Origin: Glebionis coronaria | Lineage: Eukaryota > Streptophyta > Magnoliopsida > Asterales > Asteraceae | Direction: 5' to 3' | Assembly: GCA_025667525.1 (NCBI GenBank) | Contig: CM046875.1 | Location: 438,104,617 to 438,168,616 of the forward strand | DNA: 64,000 nt | Shown here: positions 34,651 to 45,900 of the stretch, piece after piece | Position numbering within the stretch: position 1 is the first letter of the stretch | Layout of the letters: every line of letters starts with the position of its first letter | Translations under genes and position numbers: made by a program | Notes under the pieces: model-generated | What the model was told of the DNA's origin: nothing | Database searches by the model: none | The model's input: the letters and a program-made list of their open reading frames with translations, nothing else

Positions 34651-35553
34651 TGTCTCTTTGCTGAATTTCTCTCTCAAATTGAACCTAAAAGAGTAGATGA
34701 GGCTCTTGTGGAAGATGGGTGGGTAACTGCTATGCATGAAGAAATTAATCAGTTCAAAAGGAACAAGGTATGGACTCTAGTGCCAGCTCCACCTAGTAAG
34801 AACATCACAGGCACTAGATGGATTTATAGAAATAAGATGGATGAAATTGGAAACATCATCAGAAACAAGGCCAGGCTGGTGGCACAGGGGTATACACAGA
34901 CTGAAGGGATTGATTATGATGAAACGTTTGCTCCTGTAGCAAGACTTGAAGCAATCAGAATCTTCCTCGCTTATGCTGCTTATATGAACTTCATTGTGTA
35001 TCAAATGGATGTTAAAAGTGCCTTCCTCAATGGAGATTTGGCTGAGGAAGTATATGTTGCACAGCCTGAAGGATTCGAGAACAGCGAGTTTCCCAATCAT
35101 GTGTACAGACTACACAAAGCCATGTATGGGCTGAAACAAGCTCCAAGAGCATGGTATGAAACTCTTTCTAATTTTTTAACTGAAAATAAATTTGTCAGGG
35201 GTTCTATTGATAAAACACTCTTTATCTTCAAGGACAAGTGTGATTTCATCATTGTGCAGATTTATGTGGATGATATCATCTTTGGTCAACTAATGTTAAT
35301 CTTAGTAAACGTTTTGCTAAATTAATGACCAAGAAATATGAGATGAGTATGATGGGTGAATTAACTTACTTTTTGGGTTTTCAAATTAAACAATGTCCTA
35401 AGGGAATTTCTATTTGTCAAGAAAAGTATGTTAAAGATTTACTTAAAAATATGACTTAGCTGATTATGCATCAGTGAAATGCCCCATGCTTCCACCCAAC
35501 AACTTGGGTCCTGATGAGTCAGGCTTCTTTGTTAATGAGACTTATACAGAGGC
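34651..35553 (+). pseudogene. SIRE reverse transcriptase
   Basis: After a TAA at 34648-34650 the frame resumes with [18 protein letters not shown] and [13 protein letters not shown], then [26 protein letters not shown] (the family hallmark), [12 protein letters not shown] with the first catalytic Asp, [13 protein letters not shown] and YVDDIIFG with the Asp pair at about 35262-35285. A small deletion right after FG shifts the frame to a stop at 35323-35325. The thumb region ([18 protein letters not shown] and FLGFQI) continues in another frame until a stop near 35458. The RT core is intact in sequence but cut from its C-terminal part. Confidence 0.93.
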
Positions 35554-36234
35554 ATGATTGGGTCACTCATGTATTTAACAGCTAGTCGTCCTGATATCCA
35601 ATTATCCACATGTCTCTGTGCAAGGTACCAAGCTAACCCAAAAGAATCCCATCTAGTGGCTGTTAAGAAAATGTTCAGGTATCTCAAAGGAACAACCTCC
35701 CTAGGTCTATGGTATCCAAAGGAATCAGGCTTTGATCTCAAGGCCTATTCAGATTCAGACTATGCTGGATGCTGTATTGACAGAAAAAGCACCTCAGGCA
35801 GCTGTCAAATCCTAGGAGGAAAATTGGTTGGATGGAATGCTAAGAAGCAAAAATCTGTGGCCATGTCATCAGCTGAAGCAGAATATGTTGCTGCTGCCAG
35901 CTGTTGTGCTCAGGTGCTCTGGATGAAAAGTCAATTGGCTGACTATGAGATCTTATATGATAAAGTACCAATCTTCTGTGACAACACCAGCGTAATTGCC
36001 ATCTCCAACAACCCTGTTCTTCACTCTCGAACTAAACACATTGATATCAGGTATCATTTTATCAGGGATCATATAATGAAGGGAGATATTGAGCTGCATT
36101 TCGTTCCCACTGAGCTGCAACTAGCTGACATTTTTACAAAGCCTTTGGCTGAACCTTCGTTCAACAGGCTAGTTGCTGAGCTAGGATGCTTAATATCTCA
36201 AAGCTTGTGGCTTGATAATAAATGTGTTCATTAA
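35554..36234 (+). pseudogene. SIRE RNase H
   Basis: A complete domain in one frame: MIGSLMYLTASRPDIQLST at the connection, AYSDSDYAGC with the first Asp, KSTSGSCQILGG, MSSAEAEYVAAASCC with the Glu, FCDNTSVIAIS with the next Asp, LHSRTKHIDIRYHFI, and LADIFTKPL near the end. The stop at 36232-36234 is the natural end of pol. It is separated from RT by the frameshift near 35290. All catalytic residues are kept. Confidence 0.93.
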
Positions 36235-36373
36235 ATGTCTGATTAAATATTAAATATTTTTCACATGAAACTAGGTAGTTACTTTCCAAGTAAATGCTAA
36301 AAAACATTCCCTATATTTAATTGTTTCATTTTCGAATAACGAGAAGATAAATGGTTTTGAAAGGTCAAGGGAC

Positions 36374-36558
36374 CCACATGTGCAGTTTTTTTCACACTAC
36401 GCATTAAATGCGTTTGAATAACTGTTTCAAAATTCTAAATATAAATATTGTCTCACGTTTCTTCTCACCTACCACTATTCTCATTTCACAATCTCATCTC
36501 TCTCTCTAAGCTTTCTCTCTCTAAACCCTTCCACCATTTTCGCTTTTTCTTCAAATCC
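36374..36558 (+). promoter_or_regulatory. Internal promoter and leader of the SIRE third gene
   Basis: Between pol and the third gene lie a palindromic CACATGTG (36374-36381), a perfect plant TATA box TATAAATA (36440-36447), and from about 36490 a CT-rich leader with repeated CTCTCTCT blocks (a plant Y patch) up to the ATG at 36559. Start of transcription is expected near 36475. This suggests the third gene has its own mRNA rather than relying on the LTR. Confidence 0.6.
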
Positions 36559-37710
36559 ATGGCATTCCCAGTTCCCAAGGCTTCAAACGTCACCTTCGAA
36601 CTCAATGAGAGCATCCTTGCGTCTAACAACTCGATTGGATGGCTCAAGGATCCTAATGAATCCTACACAAATCTGGTGAACTTCTTAAATAATTGTGATG
36701 TTAGTGAAGCACTCACAAAAACCCCAACCGTCTTCTACCAAGAATACCTTAGGGAATTCTGGTATTCTGCTGAAGTCATTGATGATACCATCACTTTTAG
36801 CCTCTCATGCAACGAACACCCTTTCGCCTTCTCTCTCAAAGACTTTCCAAATGTGGCTGGGCTAAGACATGGAGATGAATGCCTGAAGGCTGTAGACAAA
36901 AAGGCTGTAAAGGACGCCCTTGCCACACTTAAACCCATCCATGATGTAAACCCAGCTCTCACTCCTGCTGAAGTTCTTTCTAAGTCTCCCCTGAAGATCA
37001 AGTATTTTTCCCCTATGTGGCGTGTCCTCTTCACTCACATAGTCAAGTCCCTGGGTGGTATGCAGGGTTCTCAAGACCAGATGTCTTTTAATCACCAATC
37101 CATTGCTTTTGGGCTAATATGGGGCACAAATGTTGATGTTGGAAGCATTCTTTTCTCAAACCTCGTGGAAAAGCTCAAGGGACTAAATCAGGACAGGGAG
37201 AAAAATATCTGCTATGTTCGCTTTCTTTTTCTTCTCTTCGAAAGCCTGTTGGGTGACAGCTACCACAACTCTGTACTCACTTCCCTGAAGCCTTATCGTA
37301 TTACTAGAGCTATATACAAGGAAATTGGACCTGATGATGTACCTGCTACTTCTCAAATGCTGAACATCGCCAATAAACAACCTTCTGTTGTGAAGTCATT
37401 ACTCCCTTCCTCTAAGAAGGTGAATACCTCTAATGTGTCTGGCAAGTCTACATCTTTGACCTCTGGGCAGCACACCGTGACGTCCAAGGCAATAACTGGC
37501 CAACAGCCTAAGAAGAAGAAAAACCCATCTTCTTCCCACACCAAAACTGTTGCAAAGGCCAGGGGAAAGAAGAACGTGAACCTCTCATCCTCATCTGTTT
37601 CAGAGACTCCTGTGGAATCAGAGACTTCAGCTGACCAACAACAAGGGTCTAGCGTCTTGCTATCAGCCGAGACAACAGGGAACCAGCCTAATTTTGCTGA
37701 TATCGCACAG
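36559..37710 (+). pseudogene. SIRE third gene (envelope-position ORF), exon 1
   Basis: The ATG at 36559 (MAFPVPKAS) has a better context than the frame opening upstream, and lies 112 bases after a TATA box. Exon 1 encodes 384 residues with no stop. Residues 1-270 form a globular-looking domain (WLKDPNESYTNLVNFLNNC, TPTVFYQEYLREFWYSAEV, IKYFSPMWRVLFTHIVKSLGG, YVRFLFLLFESLLGDSYHN). This is the N-terminal domain I know from third genes of Asteraceae Copia elements. Residues 290-380 are a basic, serine-rich linker (QQPKKKKNPSSS). No signal peptide or clear transmembrane span is seen, so calling it an envelope protein is by position only. Exon 1 ends CACAG/GTAATT in phase 0. Its partner exon is beyond the gypsy nest at 60842, where stops make the whole gene a pseudogene. 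Confidence 0.75.
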
Positions 37711-40115
37711 GTAATTAGTCTTATAATTTTTAGAGGTCCACAAGCAGCCACTCTCAAATGTCTGTAGGTGTGAGTGGTGAAGTTAGGGTTATCCTCGACC
37801 CATAGAAGTCATTGTATGCACTTAGAAATCCTTAAGACTTCTGTACACCCTGTCTATGCACCAGGGAGTGATTCATTTGTGTTTATAAAGCACCCCGATG
37901 ACCCTGCACCCTCTAGACAGTATTCAGGCAAACAACAACCTGAATACATATATGTCTCGACCTAGAGTAGCTGTACCTCACACAGCCTCTTGGTTCCCTC
38001 AGAAAAAGAATCCCAAAAGTTTTACTTTTAGGGGAGCTAAATTGTGATAACCCAAACCCGAGGTCATTTATTTACTATTATATAATATTATTTTTACGAA
38101 TAATTTTGAAATTTTTGATGAATTGAATGAAATGACGATTGATGATTTTATTTAAATCCGACTTTGGAGATATTATTTTTTTTTATCTTTTTACTAATAG
38201 CGAGGATTACTAGTGACCACGATATCGACAGATGCCCGAGATTTTATGTTTTATCAATTGTTGTCTCGATGTTTATATTTTTGACGTTTTTATTTTAAGT
38301 TCGTATTAAGTCGAGTCGAGAGTCGATATTATAATTTCTGAGGTACGTTTTAAAATTTTAAAAGTATCTTTATGAAACCCGAGCCCCGTAAATATTTTGA
38401 AAAATTGACTAATAGTTATTTCCCACTTTTTAGCTAACTATTTACATTTTTAGCCACAACTTGCTAAATTGCAACTTTGGTCCCTACCCCACTATATATA
38501 AACTAAAAACAAAAACACACATCACATTTCTTCACTTCAAAATTTCACTCATCTCTCCTTTCTCTCTCTTAAATGCCGAAACCCACCCCATCACCAAAAC
38601 CAAACATTCAATCAATTTTAACTCAAGTTTTAGGTTGATTCAAGCTAAACCAAGCATAGACCCAATCTTATATTTGATCAAAGATCATATTGGTGTAAGA
38701 ATTTCTTACATGCAAGTACATTTTTTTTTCTTGATGTTGGTGGGTAGGAGCTATGATCATGCATGGCATTTTCATGATGATCCATGGTGATTCTTGCTAA
38801 AGATCTTGTTAAAACTTCATTTTGATCTAAAGATTTTTATTTTGATTATGATTTTGATGTTATGGTTGATGTATGATGATATTAGGGTATAGAAATGACC
38901 ATTTCTATGGTTGGTTTTTATCAAAAAGTTGATTTTGTACAAGATTTTTATAGTCATTTTATAACAGTAAGTAAAGTGTAAAATCCGATATTTTATGTTT
39001 TGAAAATGGCTTAACTTATAGCCTAGGGTTGTAGATAATTTTCTTACCTTCTATTTGATATAAGGTAGAGCTTCTAGCTCCAAACGAGCGCGAAGTTATG
39101 ATGTTTTGAATGATTGTGTACCGGGAGACGAGTATCGGCACTACAAATAGTTGTTGTCGATATTTGGATCGAATCTCGAGGACTCTAAATGGATGTTTTG
39201 AAAAATGTAACCTACTGATAATGAGGTGTTTATTTTATAGGTTGAGTTTACTTTAAAACCCGAGTGTCGGTTTTGTAAACGGAGTCGTTTAAATAAGTTA
39301 AAACGGTTGTATGAAAAATTAACGTAAATCTGTCCGGATTTTATAGTTTGAAAATGAGTTGGATAAAGTACTTTAAAAGTAATTTCATTTGATAAACTTG
39401 TAAGAGGACTTTCTATATATAGTAAGTTAGTTTATCGAGTCGTTTCATAAACGGTTGACAAGTTTAAAAAGGGGTAAATAAGCTAGTACATGTAGTATGT
39501 ACCAGCGGACTTTGTAAAAAAAGTGTAAAATGGTTAAGTAAACGTGTAGTAAAGTATAATGAAGTTATTTATATCGTTTTCTCTCGAGTTTATCGTGACT
39601 TTATGAGTTTGAGTTTGATGTTGTTATGTATGATTTATTTTTCGAGTTTATTATTGATGAACGCGCCTTATTTGATAGGTTGCGGTTTTTGGGTTTATCA
39701 GGCATCAACTATCGTCGAAGATCGTCTTACTACTGCTATTACTCCAGGTGAGTCTATAGCCTCGCTTTTGTAATTGTTTTGAATAATTTTAAAACCCGCG
39801 AGGGGGATACATGCTATTTGAAAGTAAAATGAACACAAGTCATGATTGATTGTTTGGACCCGAATGTTGCTTTGTTTCCTTTGTTGTTTTGAATTGTATA
39901 AGTACCCTATTTGCAAAAGAACCTAAATTTATGAGCCGTTAACTATCTTCTGACTTGACATTGTGAGTTGGGAATAACCGCTTATTCTAATAATAGTACT
40001 ATTGGGCTGACGACCCTATCCGAGACCAGGGCTTTACGCTGAGTAACCCGCTGGGAAGGATAATTTTACGAGAATGAGAATTGGTATCCTTGCAAATGAT
40101 ACCCTAGTAGGGGCA

Positions 40116-41858
40116 TAATAAGTGTGAAAACACTTATCCTTTTACCACTTATTTCCAATAATAACAAGACCAAAACGTGTGATTTATGTCGTAGAAGTCG
40201 GAATTATGCGTGGTTTGTGTTTTTATTGTGTTTTAGGACAAAAATATGAAAAAGGAAGAAAACACGGGTTTTTCACGGGCTTTTATCGAAGAAAACGGGA
40301 AAAGACGAAGTCAAAAGATCAAGAGTGCAAAAAGAACGGAAGTCCAAGGCCTATTCTAAAGATTTATCGAAGAAAAAGTCTAAAGACGGAAGTTTAACGA
40401 AGTCGAAGAACTTAAGTCTAATAGAAGAAGAAAATTAAAGGACAAGTTCAAATCCCGAGACGACAAAGACAAAGAATTAAAGTCGAGTCGAGAAAACGTG
40501 AAGAAAGCAAGAAAGAAGATGCAACACATGCACTCCTTCCACCTTCCCTATAAATACCCTCCTAATAGTCATTAGGAGGGTGGTTAGTTAGTTAATTTAG
40601 CTAGTTTTTATTTTTCTTAGTTTTCTCTAGTTTTAGAGAGAGAAAGTCTTAAACTTTCTCTCACTAAATTTCATCTTCTTTTTAATCTTTCAAGATTAAA
40701 CACTTTGTATTGCTTATTTTTATTAATCAAGTTCCATTTTAAGCTTTTAATCCTTATTCTCATTCTACTTTTCTTTGATTTTAGATTGATTTTGGTGCAA
40801 TTATCATATGATCCGTGTTGTTCTAATTGATTTCGTGCTTAAAAGTTAATCTTTTAATCATTTCATAAGTTTTCATTTGATTAAGCTTTAAGACTTTTGT
40901 GCTTATTGGCTTATTTTTATGATTAGCTTATTTACTTTATAAAAATCTTCCTTAAAAAGTTTATGTTTTTATTGTTTGATTGAAAAAGTTGTTTGATTTC
41001 GAGTTAGATAAGTTGATAAGTGCTTATTTGATCCGGTTTAATCATTGATTCGGCTTAGTTTGGTGAAAAGCTTATTATATAGCTTATTCCATTAACTTAT
41101 AACCGAATTCCACAATTTTAGGAAGGGGTACAATCCCCTTTCCGATAGCAGATTTCGAGCAGACGCCCTTTCCCTTTTTCCGATTGATCAAATCGGAAAA
41201 GGGTTTGGAGATTCCGATTTGCACTCCATTCATTCCGATCATAATGATCGGATTAGGTTTTTATATTCCGACGGTAAGGTTTTTGACTTATTCCAATTGG
41301 GACTTTTCCCCATATTCCGATAAGCAGGGTTTGCCATCATTCCGATTTGCCTCTCTTTTGATCATTCCGATTGGTGCTCGTCCTTTGTTATTCCGATTGG
41401 TTGACTTGCACTTTATTCCGATTGAGGCCAAGTTGGACATTCCGTTTGACCCTTTTTGTCCCACATTCCGATTGGGTATTTTAGCAATATTCCGACCACC
41501 AGATCGGAATACATTCCGATCTGGGCTTCTTTTTGGCTTATTCCGATTGAGTGATTATTTAGTGCGTTATTTTCATTATATTTTCTAAGTGTTAGTTTTT
41601 TTTATTAAGTTTTAAAGAATTTCTCTAAATCTTGCCTTTAAATTTTCAATCATTTTCTTTTGAATCATTTTTAGTTTTAATCTTTATTCTTCCATTTTAC
41701 TCAACGACACTTTAATTACTTGCTAATAGTTTAAAACAAACAAACCAAACCATTCTCTTGATTCACCAAAAAACGATTGAGTCGCACTTTAGACCGGTTT
41801 TCAATTCGAAAAGACTTGGAACTACTATATGTTATACCTAGCCAAAAGCGAAGTATTA
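40116..41858 (+). repeat. 5' LTR of Athila element
   Basis: Starts TAATAAGTG and ends AAGTATTA, so the termini are TA...TA instead of TG...CA, with a 5-bp inverted match TAATA/TATTA. TATA box TATAAATA at 40549-40556 is followed immediately by a perfect 10-bp hairpin (40557-40566 with 40571-40580, four-base loop). An array of TTCCGA motifs occupies about 41140-41550. A 134-codon frame there is a by-product of the repeats. Confidence 0.93.
41140..41550 (+). repeat. ATTCCGA motif array in Athila 5' LTR
   Basis: About 14 copies of TTCCGA, mostly as ATTCCGATT, at uneven spacing of 20-40 bases. It includes a palindromic pair CCGATTGATCAAATCGG (41180-41196) and the 15-mer ATCGGAAAAGGGTTT (41192-41206) shared with the minus-strand Copia leader. 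Repeated in the 3' LTR at about 50800-51210. Confidence 0.88.
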
Positions 41859-41860
41859 AA

Positions 41861-41878
41861 TGGCGTCGCTGCCGGCTC
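41861..41878 (+). other. Primer-binding site of Athila element
   Basis: TGGCGTCGCTGCCGGCTC begins two bases after the LTR. It resembles the tRNA-Asp primer site used by Athila elements (TGGCGCCGTTGCCGG) with two changes in the first fifteen bases. Confidence 0.75.
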
Positions 41879-42108
41879 TTTTCGTTACGATTAACGGTTT
41901 CTAGTGAGAGACGCATTGAATTTTGGGATCCGTTCTTTGAACGTTATTTTCCTTGCTTTAAAAATTTTCAAAAATCCAAAAAAATATAAAACTATTCAAA
42001 AATACAAAAACATTAAAAAATCACTAAAAAGCAATTCTTTTTCAAGGGTTTTGCACCAAAAAGATTATATAGATATATTCTTTGTGTATATTTTTCTTCT
42101 GCAGGTGT

Positions 42109-42972
42109 ATGCGTACTAGATCTTCGAATTATTCTGAGCCCGAGACTCGTGAAGATTTAGATATGGCTGGTGTTAACAACAACAATAATCACCCACCTCA
42201 ACCCAATTTGAATAACAACAACAACAACAATATCCACCTACCCGATTTACGGACAATGGAGGAATTATGTCAACCCACCATGAATGGACGCGGAGGCCCG
42301 ATTGCGCCAATGCACGTCACGGCTCTGGAGTTTTCGTTGAAGCATCACATGATCCAGCAAGTACAAACGAACCCATTTTGTGGAATTCCGGATGATGATG
42401 CCAACAAACACCTCGACAAATTCATTACCATTACCCAAAGCATGAAGTGCTCCGGTGTTTCTATGGATGACCTTCGCCTTCAACTCTTTCCCCACTCGCT
42501 TTCTCACCATGCCGAAAAATGGTTTGACCGTCTTCCTAAGAATTATATTCATACGTGGAATGACATGACTCAACGCTTTTTATCGCGCTACTTTCCCCCA
42601 TCCATGGTCACTAGCCTTCGTAACCAAATCAGTGGATTCATGCAAGAGAATGATGAATCGCTTTTCGATGCTTGGGAACGATACAATGATTTGATTGACC
42701 GCTGTCCTAATCACAATATGCTCCCCGTCACTCTCATTGAAACCTTCTACAATGGTCTCACTTTTCGTGATCGTGACACGATCAATGCCGCCGCTGGTGG
42801 TACTTTTATGAAAAGGAGATCGGAGGAGTGTCGAGAGTTGATTGAAAACATGACTACTCATCACAAGAATTGGGATTCATCCGCATCCTCAAGATCTAAC
42901 TCGAGAGTCAATGTTTCTTCTACTACCTCCAATCCTGAAATGACTGAATTTCTCGACAACTCGCTGAAATGA
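42109..42972 (+). pseudogene. Athila gag, capsid part
   Basis: The ATG at 42109 starts MRTRSSNYS, a typical Athila opening, after about 250 bases of leader. An asparagine-rich stretch is followed by the retrotransposon gag domain: FCGIPDDDANKHLDKFITI, LRLQLFPHSLSHHAEKWFDRLP, WNDMTQRFLSRYFPP, ESLFDAWERYNDLIDRCP and ETFYNGL. The frame ends at a TGA (42970-42972) that overlaps the ATG of the next frame as ATGA. In the family gag and pol are read together, so a one-base change near 42950 probably shifted the frame; translational coupling through ATGA is the alternative. The leader just before the ATG has a strong splice-acceptor-like run ending CTTCTGCAG (42103). Confidence 0.88.
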
Positions 42973-45900
42973 ACAAGAATTTCATGGCCATGGCCACAAA
43001 CCACTTTCAACAAGCCAAAGCCGTTGCTATTTCTTGTGACACATGTGGTGGCCCTCACTCTTATAATGATTGTCCTTCTACCCAAGGCAATTATTCTGAA
43101 AACGTTAACGCAGCTTACGGCACTTATCCCACGGGAGGCTATCAAGCCCGCCCGCAAGGAGACCGTGGCTTGCTAAGTTATCGTTCCAACAATTATCTTG
43201 CTCCACCTGGTTTCCCTCCTGCAAACCAAAACCAACAACAAATCTACAACCAATCCCAACCTTGTGCAAACAATCAATATCAATCCCAACGAAACCCATA
43301 CCCACCTCAAGGAAATTCTCCAGCTTACCAAGCTCCACCTCTCAATCAACCGATGGCAGTGAGTCTAGACGTCGAGACGTTCATGAAGACTAATCGGGAG
43401 ATGGTGACGACTCTTCAGAATCAAGTCCGCAACTTGAAGGGAGAAATGGCAAAACAAGGAAACGATATTCGAGCCGAGCTAAGGAATGACATGGCCAAAC
43501 ACAACAATGAAATTAATGCAAACATGCAAAACTCTTTTAATAATCAAGCGGTTCACCTTCGTGATATGATTGGTTCGCTCATCCAAGGTAATCAACCCTC
43601 TTCTTCGGGTACTCTTCCAAGTAATACCGTTGCGAATCCAAGAGGGGAGATGAAAGCAATCACCACTCGTAGTGGAAAAGGTTATATGGAACCCGAGCTT
43701 CCTACACCTCCACCCGTGATTGTGAACATGGAAAAAGAGCAACTTTCCCCACCTCCTCCACCTTTTGTCCCCATTTCCCCACCACCCGTGGTTGTGAGTG
43801 ATCCCATTCCCTTAAAGCCTTCTTCTTCATCCAATATACCTTATCCCTCAAGGTTGAGGAAAGAGAAGCAAAAGAGCAAGGATGATATTCAGGTTTCAAA
43901 CTTTCTAAAAATGTTTAAACAATTGAATTTTAACATCTCCTTTGCCGAGGCTCTCGCTCACATGCCCAAATACGCTAAGATGTTTAAAGATCTTCTAAGT
44001 GATAAGGAAAAGCTTCTTGACATCGCTCAGACCCAACTTAATGAGAACTGCTCTGCAGTACTCTTAAGGCAATTGCCCACCAAACTTGGTGATCCGGGTC
44101 GCTTCTTGATTCCTTGCAACTTCCCGGGAGTAGAGAATTGCATGGCCTTAGCCGATCTAGGCGCCAGTATAAACTTAATGCCTTTAAGTGTTTGGAAGCA
44201 ATTATCTCTCCCCGAGCTAGTCCGCACCAAAATGACTTTGGAATTAGCCAACCGTACGGTTGCTTATCCAGTGGGGATAGCCGAAGATGTCTTTGTTGGC
44301 GTCGACAAATTCACCTTCCCAGCGGATTTTGTTGTCGTTGACTACGAGATGGATCCCCGTGTTCCATTAATCGTTGGACGTCCATTCCTGAGGACCGGTC
44401 GCACTCTTATTGATGTAGCCGCGGGCGAAATAATCATGAGAGTTGGTGACGATAAAATTGTCTTCAACATGGGTAAGATTTCTAAACAACCTTATTCATA
44501 TAAGAATGTTAATGCTATTGATGTTCTCGATGAGGCTTGTGAAGAACATTTTCATGATGCTTGCAAAAGTACTCTTTCTTCTCTACCCAATGTTGAGACC
44601 GTTGCCTCAATTGCTCCGGCATTGACTCCTTTTGGAGAAAGTGACTTGGATGATTTCGAAGCTAGCTTGGGTCCTCTCGATATTAAGTATGATAATTTGT
44701 CCACCAATTGGGATGAAGACATTCGTACTATTGAGAGACTTCTCAATGAGGACCCACTTTCTCCTCCTTCTCCTAAAGAGGTGATTAATGATGATCCATC
44801 GTTAGTTTCACCATCTATTGAGGATCCTCCTACTCTTGAGCTTAAGGACCTACCTCCTCATCTTGAGTACGTTTTCCTGGAAGACAACGAGAAGTTACCG
44901 GTCATCATCGCAAAGGATCTGAACGAAGACGAAAAAGCCCGACTTGTCGCCGTGTTGAAGAAGCATAAAAGAGCTATCGCTTGGAAAATCTCCGACATCC
45001 GTGGAATTGATCCTCACTTCTGCACACATAAAATTCTCATGGAGGACGACTTTAAGCCCACAATTCAAAGCCAACGAAGGGTGAATCCTAAAATCCACGA
45101 AGTCATCAAAAAAGAGGTTATCAAACTTCTTGATGCGGGTATGATTTACCCTATTTCGGATTCACCATGGGTTAGTCCAATCCATTTTGTGCCTAAGAAG
45201 GGCGGTATCACCGTTGTGCCCAATGCAAACAACGAGTTGATTCCTACCCGTCTCGTTACTGGGTGGAGAGTTTGTATAGACTACCGCAAACTCAATGATG
45301 CCACGAGAAAGGATCATTTCCCTCTACCTTTTATGGACCAAATGCTTGAACGTTTAGCGGGTAATGAATATTACTGCTTTCTTGATGGTTTCTCGGGTTA
45401 TTTTCAAATACCCATCGATCCCCAAGATCAAGAGAAGAAAACATTCACTTGTCCCTATGGCACATTTGCTTACAAACGAATGCCTCTTGGCTTATGCAAT
45501 GCCCCCGGAACTTTCCAAAGGTGTATGTTGGCTATCTTCCATGACATGGTTGAGCAAACCATGGAAGTCTTCATGGATGATTTCTCGGTCTTCGGGGATT
45601 CCTTCTCTTCTTGCCTTGCCAATTTGGAATGTATGCTTAAGCGGTGCGAAGACACTCGCCTTGTTCTGAATTAGGAAAAATGCCATTTTATGGTAAAAGA
45701 AGGCATTGTGCTAGGACACAAAATCTCTAAAGCCGGTCTTGAAGTCGACCGTGCTAAAGTTGATGTCATAGCCAAATTACCTCCACCTTCAACCGTGAAG
45801 GGTGTGAGAAGTTTTCTGGGTCATCCGGGCTTCTATCGTCGATTCATTCAAGATTTCTCTAAAATTGCTCGCCCGATGACCCACCTCTTGGAAAAAGATA

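Noticed and set aside
36559..37710. True viral envelope glycoprotein
   Set aside because: No signal peptide, transmembrane span or cysteine pattern was seen; only the position matches an envelope gene.
38461..38790. 109-codon frame repeated at 58069-58398
   Set aside because: Lies in the chromovirus LTR just after its TATA box; conserved only because the LTRs are copies.
39698..40397. Short frames at 39698-39916, 40179-40397 and copies at 49840 and 59302
   Set aside because: All fall in LTRs and repeat with them; no domain.
41184..41588. 134-codon frame, repeated at 50845-51249, in the Athila LTRs
   Set aside because: It lies wholly in the TTCCGA array; the frame is open because the motif array lacks stops. 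Its apparent conservation is only LTR identity.
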